NCBI RefSeq assembly: GCF_002865645.1
Contig: NW_020194659.1
Location: 376,688-440,687, forward strand
Direction of reading: 5' to 3'
Origin: Hyaloscypha bicolor E
Taxonomy: Eukaryota > Ascomycota > Leotiomycetes > Helotiales > Hyaloscyphaceae
Length of the DNA stretch: 64,000 nt
Shown in pieces: positions 34,581 to 47,036 of this stretch. The translations under genes and the position numbers were made by a program. Each line of letters begins with the position of its first letter. Within the stretch, counting starts at the first letter, position 1. A model generated the notes under the pieces. That model saw only the letters and a list, made by a program, of their open reading frames with translations. It made no database searches and had not been told where the DNA came from.

Positions 34581-35222
34581 TCGACTTCTCAGTAGCCTTG
34601 CATCCTCGGCCAAATGTGTGCTCCAAGGGTGCTTTCTGCTTTTCCTTCAATTGCCTCAGCGTGAGTAAAGGCATTAGTTCACTGTCGCTAACATAATGCC
34701 ATTCTCTCGCTTTTTAATTGATTTTAATGCAGCATCCTCAATCATCTGACATCGCCCCCTTTATCTTGCGGTGAGCTGTGGACTGCGGCGAGTCGTGGGA
34801 AGCTGAGCTCCCAGCACACTGATTGGCCAGCTCGAATCTTGATCGGCTGCCTGCAGCTGCACTCCGCATGCTCTGAATCGTGATGGCTGCATCCCCAATG
34901 CCGCCTTGAGGTCACCCACTTCTGTATCATGTGGCCAGGGCAAGATAAGAGCGCGCCCGCCCTCCCCTTTGGGCCATTTATGAGGGTATTCCCATTCCCA
35001 CCCGGTGCGGCGGTGAGGAGGGGCGACAGGATCGACACGCCGCCCGAAGATGAGCCATAATAATAATTTGCGGTAAACAAATCCTCCGACTCCCTCACTC
35101 ACATATCGCTCGCCTTGTTTCTCTTGCTCTGCCTCCATGTCTCAACCTGATCCATTTATCTGCAGCGATCCCGGCAATTGATTTCTGCGGCGGTCTGAAG
35201 GCACCGCTCCTCCCCTGCAGCA
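34581..35222. other. Promoter side of the channel gene
   Basis: No supported gene. Low-scoring ORFs on the minus strand have no recognisable features. Confidence 0.35.
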
Positions 35223-38200
35223 ATGTTGTCGTCCTTGCTTCGCCCCAAGAAGGCGCGTCGACGCGTCGAAGAACACTCGCCCTTCTCTTCGCCCTACGTC
35301 GAACGCAGACATGCCACTGCAGACTTCACCGAAGACGATGGCGAGGACGAGAATACCGAGGACGAAGAGGACCAAGACGAAGAAGAAAGGGACGACGAGG
35401 AGGTGATCGAGGAGGAAGATGGAGATGAAGATACGCCTCTGCTGCCGATCTTCTCTGCAGCCCATCTGGGTTGGTTCTTCCATCTTGCAGTGTGCCCCTA
35501 CTAATACGGAGCAGATTCTCTACCTGTGTACAACCTCACACATGCAATTCGACTGATCGTCCTTCCACGAACCGAAACCACCTTGACGTGGGACCAGCTT
35601 CGATCGCCCCAGGTCTCCCAATTCCTCGTCAAGCCGATGCAGCAGCAGATTCGAACCTCCCATTTCTCTCGCGCCACCTTGTATGCTTTGATGGCAAATT
35701 GTCTACAATTCGAGAAGGAAAGTCATGCAAACCCAGGAAACGCTGGCAACAGCCGTACAAGGGCTCTGGTCTGCGAACTGCTGGCAATCAAGCTACTGAA
35801 GGAATACAATACTCGGGAGTTGATTGATGCTCTCTCCTACGACTTCTTCCCTCTTCAAGGAATCGCTCCACCCGAATCAACGGTAGCAGGGCAGAATTGG
35901 GATCAGCGGAGTCGTCCTCGACCGGCTGCCGCTCGAATATCGACTCTTGAGGTGGCAATCAGAGCTTCTGCGAAACGATTCCTGGCACACCCCCTTGTTG
36001 TCCAGCAACTCGAGGCCATATGGGCGGGAACTATTGTTTTCCACTCGGCTGCAGACAATCTTCACAGACAGCCACCCCCAACGCCACTAAGTCGAGAGTC
36101 CACAAAACCAGTCGAGACCTCGCAACGTTTGCTGATCCCCGGCCAAAATGTTGGATATGGCACAGCTTCACCACGACCAGTTGGATCGCCAAACAAGCAG
36201 CCACGCCCACAACCCGCTCACTCCCGGAGGACTGTAACTCTGTATGATCCTAGAGATGCTTCCTTGTTCAAGCTTTCGAGGTTGAGAGTGCCACGGTACC
36301 GACAATTCTTTTCGACTTGCTCCTTGGCTATTCTACTCGTGTTGTTTGTTGCCGTGCTTGCTCAAAGGTCCATGGACATTACACCTCTTGAAGTCATCTT
36401 TTGGCTTTGGAGTGCCGGATTCATGCTCGACGAGATCGTCGGTTTCAATGAGCAAGGCTTCAGCTTGTATATTATGAGCTTCTGGAATATTTTCGACCTA
36501 GGAATCCTCCTTTTACTGGTCATTTACTACTGTATGCGTTTATATGGGATCTTCCTGGTCGATGTTAACAGATATGGATGGAATAGTATGGCATACGACG
36601 TTCTGGCTACCAACGCAATTCTCCTCTTCCCACGACTCTTCAGTGTGCTGGATCACTATCGATACTTCTCGCAATTGTTAATTGCTTTCCGACTAATGGC
36701 TATTGACCTTGTTGCAATCTCTCTGTTGGTGCTCATCGCATGCAGTGGCTTCTTCGTTGCTTTCACGTTATCTTTCGGGGAGAATGAATATGATGCAGCT
36801 GGAGTCGCATACAAAATCTTCCAGATATTGATGGGTTTCACACCTGCCGCCTGGGAAGCTTGGCCCACATACAATATTCTCGGCAAGGCCATCTTGGTTC
36901 TTTTTCTATTCATCTGTCACTTCTTGGTTGTGACGATTCTGATCACGGTACTGACGAACTCCTTCCTGGCGATTGCTTCCAACGCTGAGCAGGAGCATCA
37001 ATTCGTCTTTGCTGTGAACACAATCAGTATGGTCAAGAATGATGCCCTCTTCTCATATGTGGCACCCAGTAATATCTTCGCATGGGTCTTGACGCCCCTG
37101 AGATTTGTTATACCGTTTCGACTGTTCATCAAAGTAAATCGAACTGTTATCAAGGTCACTCACTTCCCACTTCTCTTCGGCATCTATGCCTACGAGAGGG
37201 TGTTTCTCGCCCGGTCCGTATTTGCACCAACGGACTTGGTGGAGAATACTGGGCGCGGCCGGTCGAGAGTTGTATCATTCCATGATATGAAATTCAGTTT
37301 GTTCAGTCCTAGCATCCGCATGAGACAGGAATCGGTCAGTGGCTTTCAGAAAGACAGGGCTCTGGATGAGGTCTTCAGACTTGCTCCAAGGCCAGATACC
37401 ATCAGAACCACACGGAAGAATCTGGATCGCAGGCAAACTCACAACGTTGTGAACAATTGGATGGACCACCAAAGCGGGGTTGCAAGTTCTCCTCAGGAAC
37501 AGGACCACTCTGTCGTGGATCGACTCGAGACAAGACGCCAAGCTAGGAAAGCTTCAATGAGACAGCGGGGCATATCTGGTACTAGGTCTGCAGCAAGTGA
37601 CCCGGCCGAATTCATGACCAAGGGTTGTTTTGATGATACACTTGAGCCAGATCAGGACGATGTAATAGGCCATACAGATGCCGATGGAGATGATGAGCTG
37701 GCTACTTACGACGATCATGATGACGATGAGGGTGTCACTCTAGATAAAGGTACAGGGACAAGCCGAAGTCGAGCCAGCAACTCGGGGAGCGACAATGAAG
37801 AGAGCTACTTCCGCACCCCAACAGGAGTCAAAGTAAACGCCCCCAAACTCTCCTCATCCTCCTCATCCCGAAAACACCATGCTTCAGGATCTGCCCCAAC
37901 CACGAAATCCCCCCCTCGCCGCCGGGCGCACCATCGAAATCAGTCCACAAATACCATCCTCTACAAGCCCGTGACAGAACGACAATCCTCTACCTCGCCA
38001 CCCAAGTCTCGTCCCCTATCAATGAAACATCACTCTACTGCTAATACAGGCACGCACACCCCCGAAAAGGCGGGAAAACTCTCCATCCCCGGCCACAGGA
38101 CCCCTAAACCCTCCATTTACACGAAGACTCAAACCAAACCTCGCCCCATAATGCCAAATACGCAACACTTCCAATCCGTGCCCAACTTCGACCTCGACTC

Positions 38201-38762
38201 CCAACTCAAAGGGGCCCGAACCCGGCCAACTCGCCGCCGAAGATCAAGTCTCGACATGGGCATATCCGAACTAGGCCTCGATGCTAACCCAACTGGCATG
38301 CTAGGCGCGGTACCAAGCTCCTTCGCAACGCAGATGGCGCTCGCCACTGGTGGTCTAAAGGGCTTTGGGGGTAGGGATGGAGTAGGGAAAGGAGGGGATG
38401 CTGAAGATAGCGGGATGATGGGACGACTGATGCTGGCCAGGATGAAGACTCTTGAAGAAGGCTTTGCGGAGGTGGTTAAAGAGTTTCGGGGGATGGGGCT
38501 CAGGACGGCGGGCAACTCGAGCACGGAGTTGGATGAAGGGTTGAAGGGGAAGGGGAGGGAGAGAGATAGAGTAGCGAGGAAGAGGAGGGGATTACCAAGG
38601 ACGAAGAGCGAAGTTAATGTTGCCAAGGTGGGACTCGGTTTGGAAGATGAAGGCACAGGGAAGGGGAAGGGGAACGTGGACCTGCATGGTGGAGGGAGCA
38701 AAGATACCCCAGAGAATGAGAACATTGTGCGGTACAATATGCGGCAGGGGAGTTCGCTGTAG
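35223..38762 (+). CDS. Fungal TRP/polycystin-like cation channel (Yvc1-related)
   Basis: Two exons (35223-35469 and 35515-38762, 45-nt intron) give 1164 aa. The N-terminus has a conserved EHSPFSSPY motif, an acidic stretch (about residues 40-75) and PLLPIFSAAHL leading into YNLTHAIRLIV and WDQLRSPQVSQFLVKP, typical of fungal non-selective cation channels. Six or more hydrophobic segments lie at about residues 345-565, with a pore-like KIFQILMGFTPAAWEAW before the last span and ITVLTNSFLAIASNAEQEHQ just after it. The ~600-residue C-terminal tail is cytosolic, low-complexity and rich in Ser, Asp and basic residues. By family, a calcium-activated cation channel of the vacuole or another internal membrane; location here is inferred. 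Confidence 0.88.
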
Positions 38763-39533
38763 ATTGGTTCGGCCCATCTCTCGCATTTCTGGAGTTAGCT
38801 GGCGTTTGAGTGTTGTGTCTTTTGCATTATGTAGCTGGATAATTTTGCGAGCATTCATTTCTTCAATGCCGCCGTTCCTGATTTTTGGTCATGCGAGATG
38901 ACAGATATACCAAGTCACTATTTCCACCTCACCCACCATAACTAGGACGTCTGTCCTCATGCCTAACTTGTCCGATTTCTTTAAATCCCTCCTCGACTCA
39001 CTCCGTATGAAGCGAGCCTCTGAAATAAGCGAGGATGGCATTTTAGGCCAGTTTATTAGCAACGCGCTAATACTGGTATTTAGTCCAGCTTTTAATACTA
39101 GCTTTTATATATATACTTTTATAATCCTATTTATATATTTGCCTTTTTAACTATAATATATATTTATTACTGTACCTCAAGTCAATCCACACGGTACTAC
39201 CAGTGATAAAGTTAGATAGTCCACCAGTGGTCAAAATTCGAATGAAAGAAAACCTCTAAAAGGAGTGCTACACCACCGCAATTTCCACACTTCCCAGCGC
39301 GCTGTTCACAGTTCACGTGACCATTACAGCATTTGCTCAGGCCGGGTTCGGCTACGGCTCAAATTCGACTCAGATCGATCTGCTCAAGATGTGAGCTAGT
39401 TATAACTTGTCTAGTTATGCAAGACGAGCACCAATAGGGGGGTAAGAAGGAAAGTTTAGTACGATATGAGACAGGCAGAGGGTACGATCCTAGTTATGCG
39501 CCTAAAACCACGTGATCCTACATAAGTAGACCT
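38763..39533. other. Intergenic, AT-rich part
   Basis: 3' side of the channel gene. 39070-39170 is AT-rich with runs of TATATA. No gene recognised. Confidence 0.4.
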
Positions 39534-39652
39534 GTGTTGCAATGTTTTGGAGGTTGACGACTTGATTTTCCAGCTCACGCGGGGTAGGTACTCCCTATAT
39601 ATATCCAGTATATAAACTACGGTGTACCAGCGTACACTCAGTTCCAACAACC
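39534..39652 (+). pseudogene. Fragment duplicated from the F-box-like gene family
   Basis: About 115 bases (from GTGTTGCAATGTTTTGG to CACTCAGTTCCAACAA) match the minus strand at roughly 27005-27125 with few changes, including the exon end (DDLIFQLTR), the short intron and the start of the next exon (YQRTLSS). The flanks are unrelated. It is therefore a genomic, intron-containing piece of that gene or of a relative, not a processed copy. Confidence 0.8.
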
Positions 39653-40043
39653 TGCTACCTTACAAAAAGCCCATGATACCTCTAGGACCAGTACTATTCA
39701 TATTGTTGCTCGCACTACATAGTCCCGATAGTCCCCAGCACTCAGGTTCTATTCCAGCACCGCTGCATTGGACTTTTGTTCGGACAATGTTCCGGCGGCA
39801 GATGCGCCGCACCCCTGTCAAACAAATCCATAATGTGGCGCTCCTGCATTGCACTTTTGATCAGGCAGCATTGAACCTTTGTCCAGCCAATCGCGCCTTC
39901 TTTGAGGTCGAGGTGCGGGTGACCACTTTCGCTATATTTACATTCTATCTCTCCGTGCACATTTGTGACTGTCCGTCGCAGGAGAACTCCATTTTCCGAA
40001 TCGTCAAGTAGGGATCATCTTTTCATCTATCCAAGGAGATAAA
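39653..40043. other. Intergenic upstream of the Clr5-TPR gene
   Basis: A plus-strand open frame (to 40011) continues from the duplicated fragment but shows no protein features. It is probably incidental. Confidence 0.35.
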
Positions 40044-42494
40044 ATGCCATTTCAGAACACCGCTCCCACAGCCTCGTCCCTCACGTGCGACATTCAGTAT
40101 GAGGCAGCCATGCTTTCCCTCCCCTCAAGAACAATAATGCCAGCGAAAAAGGACTGGGATGATCTCAAACCAACTATTCGAGAACTATACCTGGGTCAAG
40201 GACAAACACTGCAACAACTCGCCAAATACCTGGAGGAACGCCATGGCTTCAAACCAACGTGAGCATCCGTTTTGAATAAGTGGAGGAGAGACCTGACATG
40301 TAGAGATAGGAAGAAACAACTCACGTACCACATTTCTGGGTGGGGATTTGAGAAGAATGTCAAGAAGGGTGAACGGCGAGCACTTATCGAACGTCTTGGT
40401 GCTCAAATCGGAACGTCAGATATTGCTTCGGAAGTGCATCGGGGCCGAAAGCTTGACAGGACGAAGCTGAAGCGATGGATAAGGCTAGAAAATAGTGTGT
40501 CAAACGGTTCTCTAGTGAGAGGTAAACAGGTTACGGATCCTCCAGGCGAGCCGGCCCCCCGAACCGAACTTGTAGTAGCTTGCTAATGTGAGCCTCACCA
40601 TTTAGCTACTCCTAGAGACATACGAATGCCCACTCTGGAGCAAACTCCACCGCACGACGAAAAATGCGAGGCTTTTCCACATGCCAAGGAATCTGAAAAT
40701 GAATCATTTTGTTCTATGGACAATGCATCTTACTGGAACTCTGTGGATATCGTCGGATCCCCTCGGCTGACTAAATTGATCGGGGCGTTAACAATTGAAG
40801 AGTGCAATATCCCTGCTTTGAACTTGGATATCGACATGCCAAAAGTGGAGGACATCTTGAAGAAGGATTTACTTGACCTTTGCAAGAGAGTTGACTCTGC
40901 TAAAGAAGAGAGTAATGCACCCACAACCAAACCATGGTCCACAACGTTCTCAGTTCTGCAGAAACCTTCTCACATGTTCGAGAAACGCACACAGCACATC
41001 TGGCAGTACGAGCTATACCCATTCCCCAACCAATCTTCGCCAAGCCACGCCAGTAAAGCCCTATGCTCTTGCATCTCTGTTCAGCCTAGGATGTCGGAGA
41101 TAGAGTGCAAAAGGAAACTCGGGAATCTAAACAATATGACAGACGCCGAAGTAATCCATCTTGTACACCTCATGCAAGCCGAATCATACCGCCTGTTATA
41201 TTCTCATAATATAGGTGGTGCAGAGACTTGGCTCCGCCGTGTTATTACAGCGAAACAGAAAGTAAAATGGTACAAACCACAACAAACTTTACAAGACTGT
41301 TTGCTAGTAATTCAATACGTGCTACAGCAAGATCGATATAAAGAAGCTCAACAACTTCACAAGGACTTTCATATCAAGGTGGAACGACTGTTGGGTGCTG
41401 ACCACGATATATGTATCAATTCAAGAGACCTAATGTCTGGGATACTTCGAGGCCTCGGTTTTCCGGCGGAATCGGGGAGCATTCAGAGAGAAGTGCTCCA
41501 ATCACGACTTGTTACTCATGGCACACGGCATCCAGACACAATTCGTGCTATGCATAATTTAGCATTTTATTTAAAACCGTCCGAGAAACATCAAAAGGCG
41601 GCTCAACACCTTATGGAGACCGTAGTACGCTTCAAGCTCGAGACCATAGATCTTACATGCGATAATGGAATCAGTAGTCTGAATACTATCCAAAGCATTG
41701 CTCTACTTGCTGGGTTTTTTAATGATGGTGGGCGTCATGACGAAAGCGAGAATCTATGGAACTACACCCAGAAATCGCTAGGAAATACAACAAAAATTGC
41801 GGCTGTGCAAACCTTCGACTATCACATGAGAAGAGCTCACGGCTATAGGCTCCAGAAGCGATTCGACGAGAGCGAAAAAATACTTCGCGATCTCTTGGAA
41901 CAACATGAGAAAGCCATGCCTCTTAGCTTGGTGCTAGAGGTGATCGGCGAACTTACAGAAGTGTTAATGGAAACAAGTCGCCAACGTGAAGCAGAAGATT
42001 GGCTCAAAAGAGAATATTTACTCTGCGTGAAGATATATGGGCCAGCACATCCATTCACTGTGTCATACTGCTCGATGGTTGGAAAATGCTTGTGGGAGCA
42101 GCGGCGACACCATGAGGCGAGACGATTCTTCGGGAATGTGATTGAAATTCTAGCGTCAAGTGATGATTACAATGAATCTCACGCTGCTTGCATCCGATGG
42201 GTCGACAGTTGTAAATTGAAAGCAGAAGAGATGGTAAAGATGGAGGATTCGATGGAAATATGTTCGGGATCAGATGCTTCTGAGGAAGAGTGGCGGGACA
42301 CTGATGAGGATGATGAGGATGATGAGGATGATGAGGATGATGAGGATGATGAGGATGATGAGGATGATGAGGATGATGAGGATGATGAGGATGATGAGGA
42401 TGATGAGGATGATGAGGATGATGAGGATGATGAGGATGATGAGGATGATGAGGATGATGAGGATATTAACTTTGACCAGTTTTGTGACTTATGA
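40044..42494 (+). CDS. Clr5-domain protein with TPR-like region and acidic tail
   Basis: Three exons (40044-40258, 40304-40521, 40606-42494) give 773 aa. The Clr5 domain is near residues 35-90: KKDWDDLKPTIRELYLGQ, then YLEERHGFKPT, then after intron 1 RKKQLTYHISGWGFEKNV. Clr5 is a short fungal domain often found at the N-terminus of TPR proteins and presumed to bind DNA or protein. The middle (about 330-700) has helical-repeat patterns (AETWLRRVITAKQ, KILRDLLEQHEKA, EAEDWLKREYLLCVKIYGPAHPFT) like the TPRs of related proteins. The C-terminus has 18 tandem Asp-Glu-Asp units. Intron 2 uses gtaaac with a GCTAAT branch-like site. The start at 40044 is the first ATG; 40110 and 40137 are possible alternatives. 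Confidence 0.82.
42303..42464 (+). repeat. 9-bp minisatellite GATGAGGAT x 18
   Basis: Exactly 162 bp of GATGAGGAT units, in frame, encoding (Asp-Glu-Asp)18 near the end of the Clr5-TPR protein. The units appear identical, suggesting recent expansion; copy number is probably variable between strains. Confidence 0.95.
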
Positions 42495-44151
42495 ACTTTG
42501 ATGATGCTACGATAACATTGTTGGAAAGAGCGGGGTAATGAGTTGGGAGAAGTTGAGAGGGAAGGCTGCGAAGGCAGGATGGGGTTAGACGAAGGACTGA
42601 GCAAGGAAGCGAAGATTGGGGAGGGTATGGGTTTGATTGGGGCTGGAGCAAGATTGGTTAAGGTAGAGAAGGGATGCTTCCTAGAGTGAATTTTGAGGTT
42701 ATTTCTTATCCACTCTCCTCTGTACTGCTTACCAGTGTATCACCTCTGTCAACGCTACTGTTTATCTAGGGGGTGATAGTATGGCTCTTTGACAAGTTGA
42801 CGGAAACTTTGTTGGAACGAGACAGTATAACATTTTAGTTCAATAAACTAATTCGTAGGCTTCGAATTTGATGATGTACTTTCCACGGCTTGTCCAAAAC
42901 TAAGTCTGTAACGAGACCGCTCCCACGTCAGGCCTGTTTTCAGGCCACACTTCACCCCGCATCCACCATAATTTTTTGAGTTAATCTTTGCTTCACAATC
43001 TTTGGCCTCCGCTGTAGAAATGCGTCGTGTGCATCGTTTCTCCTCTCTTGATGGGAAAATCGACTGACAGTTTCAGCCTTGGTTTTCATCTGGCGCTCTC
43101 TCTTGTTTCCCTCCGATATCTAATAATCATCTAACAAATCAATCTCGGACAAAAGTGAGACGAACCACTTTCTAATATCGCTAAGTATTTGTGACGTCGG
43201 AACCCGATCGAGCTTCGCGATGTGCAACAGACTCACACCTCGATTATGAAGCGCTTGGCTCCATTAGAGGAGACGAGTTGAGACTTGGCACTCATAACGA
43301 CTTCTAGGGAGAATGAAAATCGTGTAAGACCGAACCGGAATCCGAGTAGAAACGGGGTTGGCTTCAAGGCTCTCTTATGTAACAAAGTAATATTGAATTT
43401 AACAGAACAGTACTGGAACTCCGACAGCGCGAAACTTAGACACGGCGAACATAATCCGGCGCGGTAGTGACTTGCGCTTGACGGATCTTCAGCCCGGAAT
43501 GCGAAGCCGACAGACGTTTCCCTTCGGAGATCTTTTTACGACCAATATCGAATAGAACGAAAACAAAGCAGAAAGGAAAAACGGAATGCCCTGGTTTCAG
43601 CCCACGGCTCTATGACCTACTAGACTTGACGGTGCCGCGGTTTAGAATCCGAGGTTCGGATCCAACTACCCTCCCGTTTCAGTATCTCCTGTTTACAACA
43701 ACCCTCGGATGCAACAAAAAGTCGCACGGCTAAATAACGAACTTCTCGTACCCGCTAAATGAGCAAGGACGACCTTCTGGGATCCGAATCCAGAGTCCGG
43801 AGTGTAAACAAGTGTTTTTGATGAAACCCGGACGAATGCCCGTTGTCCTCGTTGCGTGTAAGACAAACCTGGTGTCCAAATTTTTGCTCAGTAATAGGAA
43901 ACGGGAAGGCGAACTGCTTTGAATTAAAATCGTGACTGACCAACCCGTTTCAGGCGCTCTTATGGGACAATGAGCTTCTGTTCCATGCCAAGCCGCGGCG
44001 ATGTGTAACAAAAGGAGGAGATGGTTGGTTGGTGGCTTACAACACAATGCATATTATTGACAGTCTAACACACGCCTCAGCTAATACCAAAATATAGAGC
44101 CAAGAATATAATCATTAGTCAACAGGCTCAACTCAATCCTTCATGCTCAAC
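42495..44151. other. Intergenic, nothing recognised
   Basis: Several short ORFs on both strands (for example 43285-43467 and 43730-44047) lack family features. The 43300-44000 part has fairly even base composition and might be an old repeat or decayed gene, but no inverted or direct repeats were found. Confidence 0.4.
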
Positions 44152-47036
44152 TCAATTCTTCATGCTCAACCCCTCCATCCCCTTCTCCACGGTTTCAACA
44201 GAGTCCCTGTTCGGCCTCACAGTACTGGCAACACTGGGCGCCCCACTACTCGTCCTCTTCTCCCTAATCTTTTTCAATGCCCTCGTCGCTTCGCCCTCCA
44301 AGATTTCCCCTCCTTTCCCCTTTCCAAACCCGTCTTCACCAACCACCTTCCCAAGTCTAATGACTTCAATGTCATCGGAAATAAATCTCGGCTCACCTGG
44401 TATGCCCGCCAGAGGAGTCTTCTCTATCAGGCCCGGCAGCATCCCCCCACCACCGTACCCGCTGTCTCGGAACAGCAGCCCTTCTTCGCCATTGACCGGT
44501 GTCCGCATGGCTCCAAAATCAGCGCCTTCGTTATCGTCTTCCTCGCTGTGATACGATTTCTCGGGGGCTGTTTTTGGCCTGGGTGAACTGAGATCTCCAA
44601 GCCCGGCGACGATATAAATAGGTTGCGTTTGGCCGGTTGCCGTTTCGAACATAGGCGGGTGGCGCCAGACGTACTCGGTTTTGGGATGCCCTTCTTTGGT
44701 GATGTATTCTTTCTTGCTGGAAAGAGTGGGCTCGAGGGTATTCTTCGTCGTTGAGAACTTGGGCGTGTGTGTTGATGTGCGAGAATTTACTCTTGAGGGA
44801 TTTGTTCCCGACTCACCGCGAGTATACCCGATGATTGGTCCATCTGCACTGTCCTCGACATCGAAATGTGCAAGGGAAGCTTGATAGTTGCTTGAGGTGA
44901 GAGATTGGGAGCGATTGCGTGAGCGGGTAGTTGAAGCCTTTCTATGGAGCGCAGACCCATGATCCCCCATTCCCATTCTCGTTTGGACAATTTCCCAATT
45001 CCGGCTTGGGCTTCCATTCGAGGTTCGTCCAGGTACCATGTGTTCGGGAATCTCGATGAGACCCTTTCCGTCCGCGCTCGGTACGTAATGCTTTGGAGGT
45101 AGGATTTCGGTTTCTATCACGGGGAGTATGCGGTGGAAGACGTCGTGAGTGTGGATTTCTCTTGTAATTCTTTCTTCGCGGATCTCGTGGCGGGTAGGTA
45201 GAATTTTCTCGTGGATGACGGCTATTGAACCATATTAGCAGCCGACTTGCTAATACTTTGATTCGCAGAAAGGAAAACTGTGAACGTTGGAGATGGGAGA
45301 GGCCGGTCCTCAGGTGGAAATGAGGGAGGCTCTTGTCACCCTGGAGGATGAACATTAAGTGGCGATGGGAGATTTGACGGGCGCCATGAAGAGCGCGACG
45401 GTAGAGACAAGGGGCGTGATACATTGGACTGGGGACGCATATTGGAGAAAGCTGGAATTGGGGGAGCATCTGTACCAGGCAAGGCTTTGATTGTTACGTC
45501 TCTGTCCACCGTGTTAGATAAATCGACCACGCCTTCCAGACTAGGTGGTTCCCGGGCCCCTTCGACAATCATTCCTTGTTTCTTGGTTGCTGTACCAGGA
45601 GGCTGTCCTCGTGTGGCAGATTGATTGTCAGCTTGGAAGTCCTGGCGGCTTTGGCTGGGCAAAGCAGAGTAGGTTGCCGATCCGCTCCTCGAGTGTGTGC
45701 CTCCGATTGTAACGGAAGTCTGGCTTGCTTCTGACATTGTACGCCTCCGATCCTTCAGAGAAGAGGGATTCGCCGAGGACCTTTGTTGACTTGGGATTGG
45801 AACAGTAAGTCGGGAGATTGACATTGGAGGGGTTTTTTGGTTGTCCTTTGTCAGTGTTCGTGCCCGTCCTCGAGTAGGGATGGGAGGTGTTGATGTTATT
45901 GGAACAAACAGTTGGTGGCCAGTGTCCTCAGGTTCTTCGTCTATGGAAGCTGAGGTGGAAAATGGTGACAAGTTCCTGACTCTGTGGTCATGTACGCTAT
46001 TGGGGGGAGGAAGCCAATCGTCGTTCTGACATCTGTTAGCGGAATATGTCACCGCAGAAGTCGAGTCGATCCGGGGCTGGTAGACCGACACAGGTCTAGA
46101 CGCGGACGAATTGATCTGAGATGAACGGGTGGAATTTGCCTTCGTCTGATTTCGAGGAGAATGGATGTCGTCACTTGCAGTGTGCTCGTGGGCTAGAACA
46201 TCGCTCCTCGCAGAAGCGGCTTGGGAAGCAGGCACTCCTTCTTTATTATGCCCCTTCTGTGATACGTAAACAGATTTCCGGTAGCTGAACTCGGGGGAGT
46301 TCAAATCAAATGCTGCAAGGTTGCGATCCGCCACATCTTCTCCGTAGTTTCGAACGCCGGATGCTTTCGCCCGGTCTCTTGACACATCCCGAGACGGTCT
46401 TATGTTGGAATGCGCATCCAGCAGATCGACATAGGATTTGTGTGATATATGTGACGCGTTGCGTAGATGCAGGGCGGATGGAGGTGTGAAGGTATTGGGG
46501 GCACCTGCCTCTGCAGGCTTGGAAGCTTTCGTCGGCTGGTATGCTCTGATCTCTCGTGGGTTTGGCGCAGAAGATTTGGAAATTGGGGCAGGTACAAGAG
46601 GAGGAGGAGGTTCGACAGTTGATCGAATGGAATTTCGTTGGCTCGAGTTGAAGAAGTTGGGAGGTGATTTCATCGAAAACCCGGACCGTGTCCTCCCATG
46701 CGTGTTATTATTGCTCCCAAAAGTGTAACCTCCTCCTGGCTTGCCATTATGGGGAGCAGTTCGCGGTCTTTCAAGTATATCTTCTCGAAATCGAGGGACA
46801 CTTGGTGCTGCTGCTCTCGTGCTTGCAGCTGACTGTCGCCTCGAGGCATCTCTCTTCGAACGCGATCGCTGAAGCTCTTCCAGGACGTTGGGCCCATTGC
46901 CAGCAATGGGGTACGATCCCTTGACTGGCGGATCTAACGCAACAGCAGAATCATAGGATCTGCCCTTGACGTTCGGATTGCTGGATGATGTGGATGAGGA
47001 TTTCCCAAAGAGAAGTCTGTTGAGTCGTGACCCCAT
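44152..47036 (-). CDS. Conserved Ser-rich protein of unknown function
   Basis: Exon 1 starts at 47036 (MGSRLNRLLFGKSSSTSSSN) and is open to about 45337: 560 residues of Ser/Pro/Arg-rich, probably disordered sequence. A second exon, open from about 45232 to 44152, begins AVIHEKILPTRHEIREERIT and continues to HYVPSADGKGLIEIPEHMVP. That is a charged repeat-like block I recognise from conserved filamentous-fungal proteins without known function. The exact splice join could not be fixed: the obvious donor (gtgaca near 45336) and acceptor (caatag near 45233) do not keep phase, so a small extra exon or another donor is likely. The total is about 900 aa. The C-terminus (44152-45120) is also low-complexity. 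Confidence 0.72.

Noticed and set aside
42179..42604. Long poly-Ser minus-strand ORF and (MRM)n plus-strand ORF
   Set aside because: Translations of the GATGAGGAT minisatellite in other frames; the Clr5-TPR frame explains the tract.
43640..43670. B-box-like GGTTCGGATCC
   Set aside because: Deviates from the GGTTCGANTCC consensus and no tRNA cloverleaf could be drawn around it.
44143..44586. Plus-strand ORFs (147 and 129 aa) near 44.2 kb
   Set aside because: Antisense to the low-complexity C-terminus of the Ser-rich protein; Pro/Ser bias is a mirror effect.
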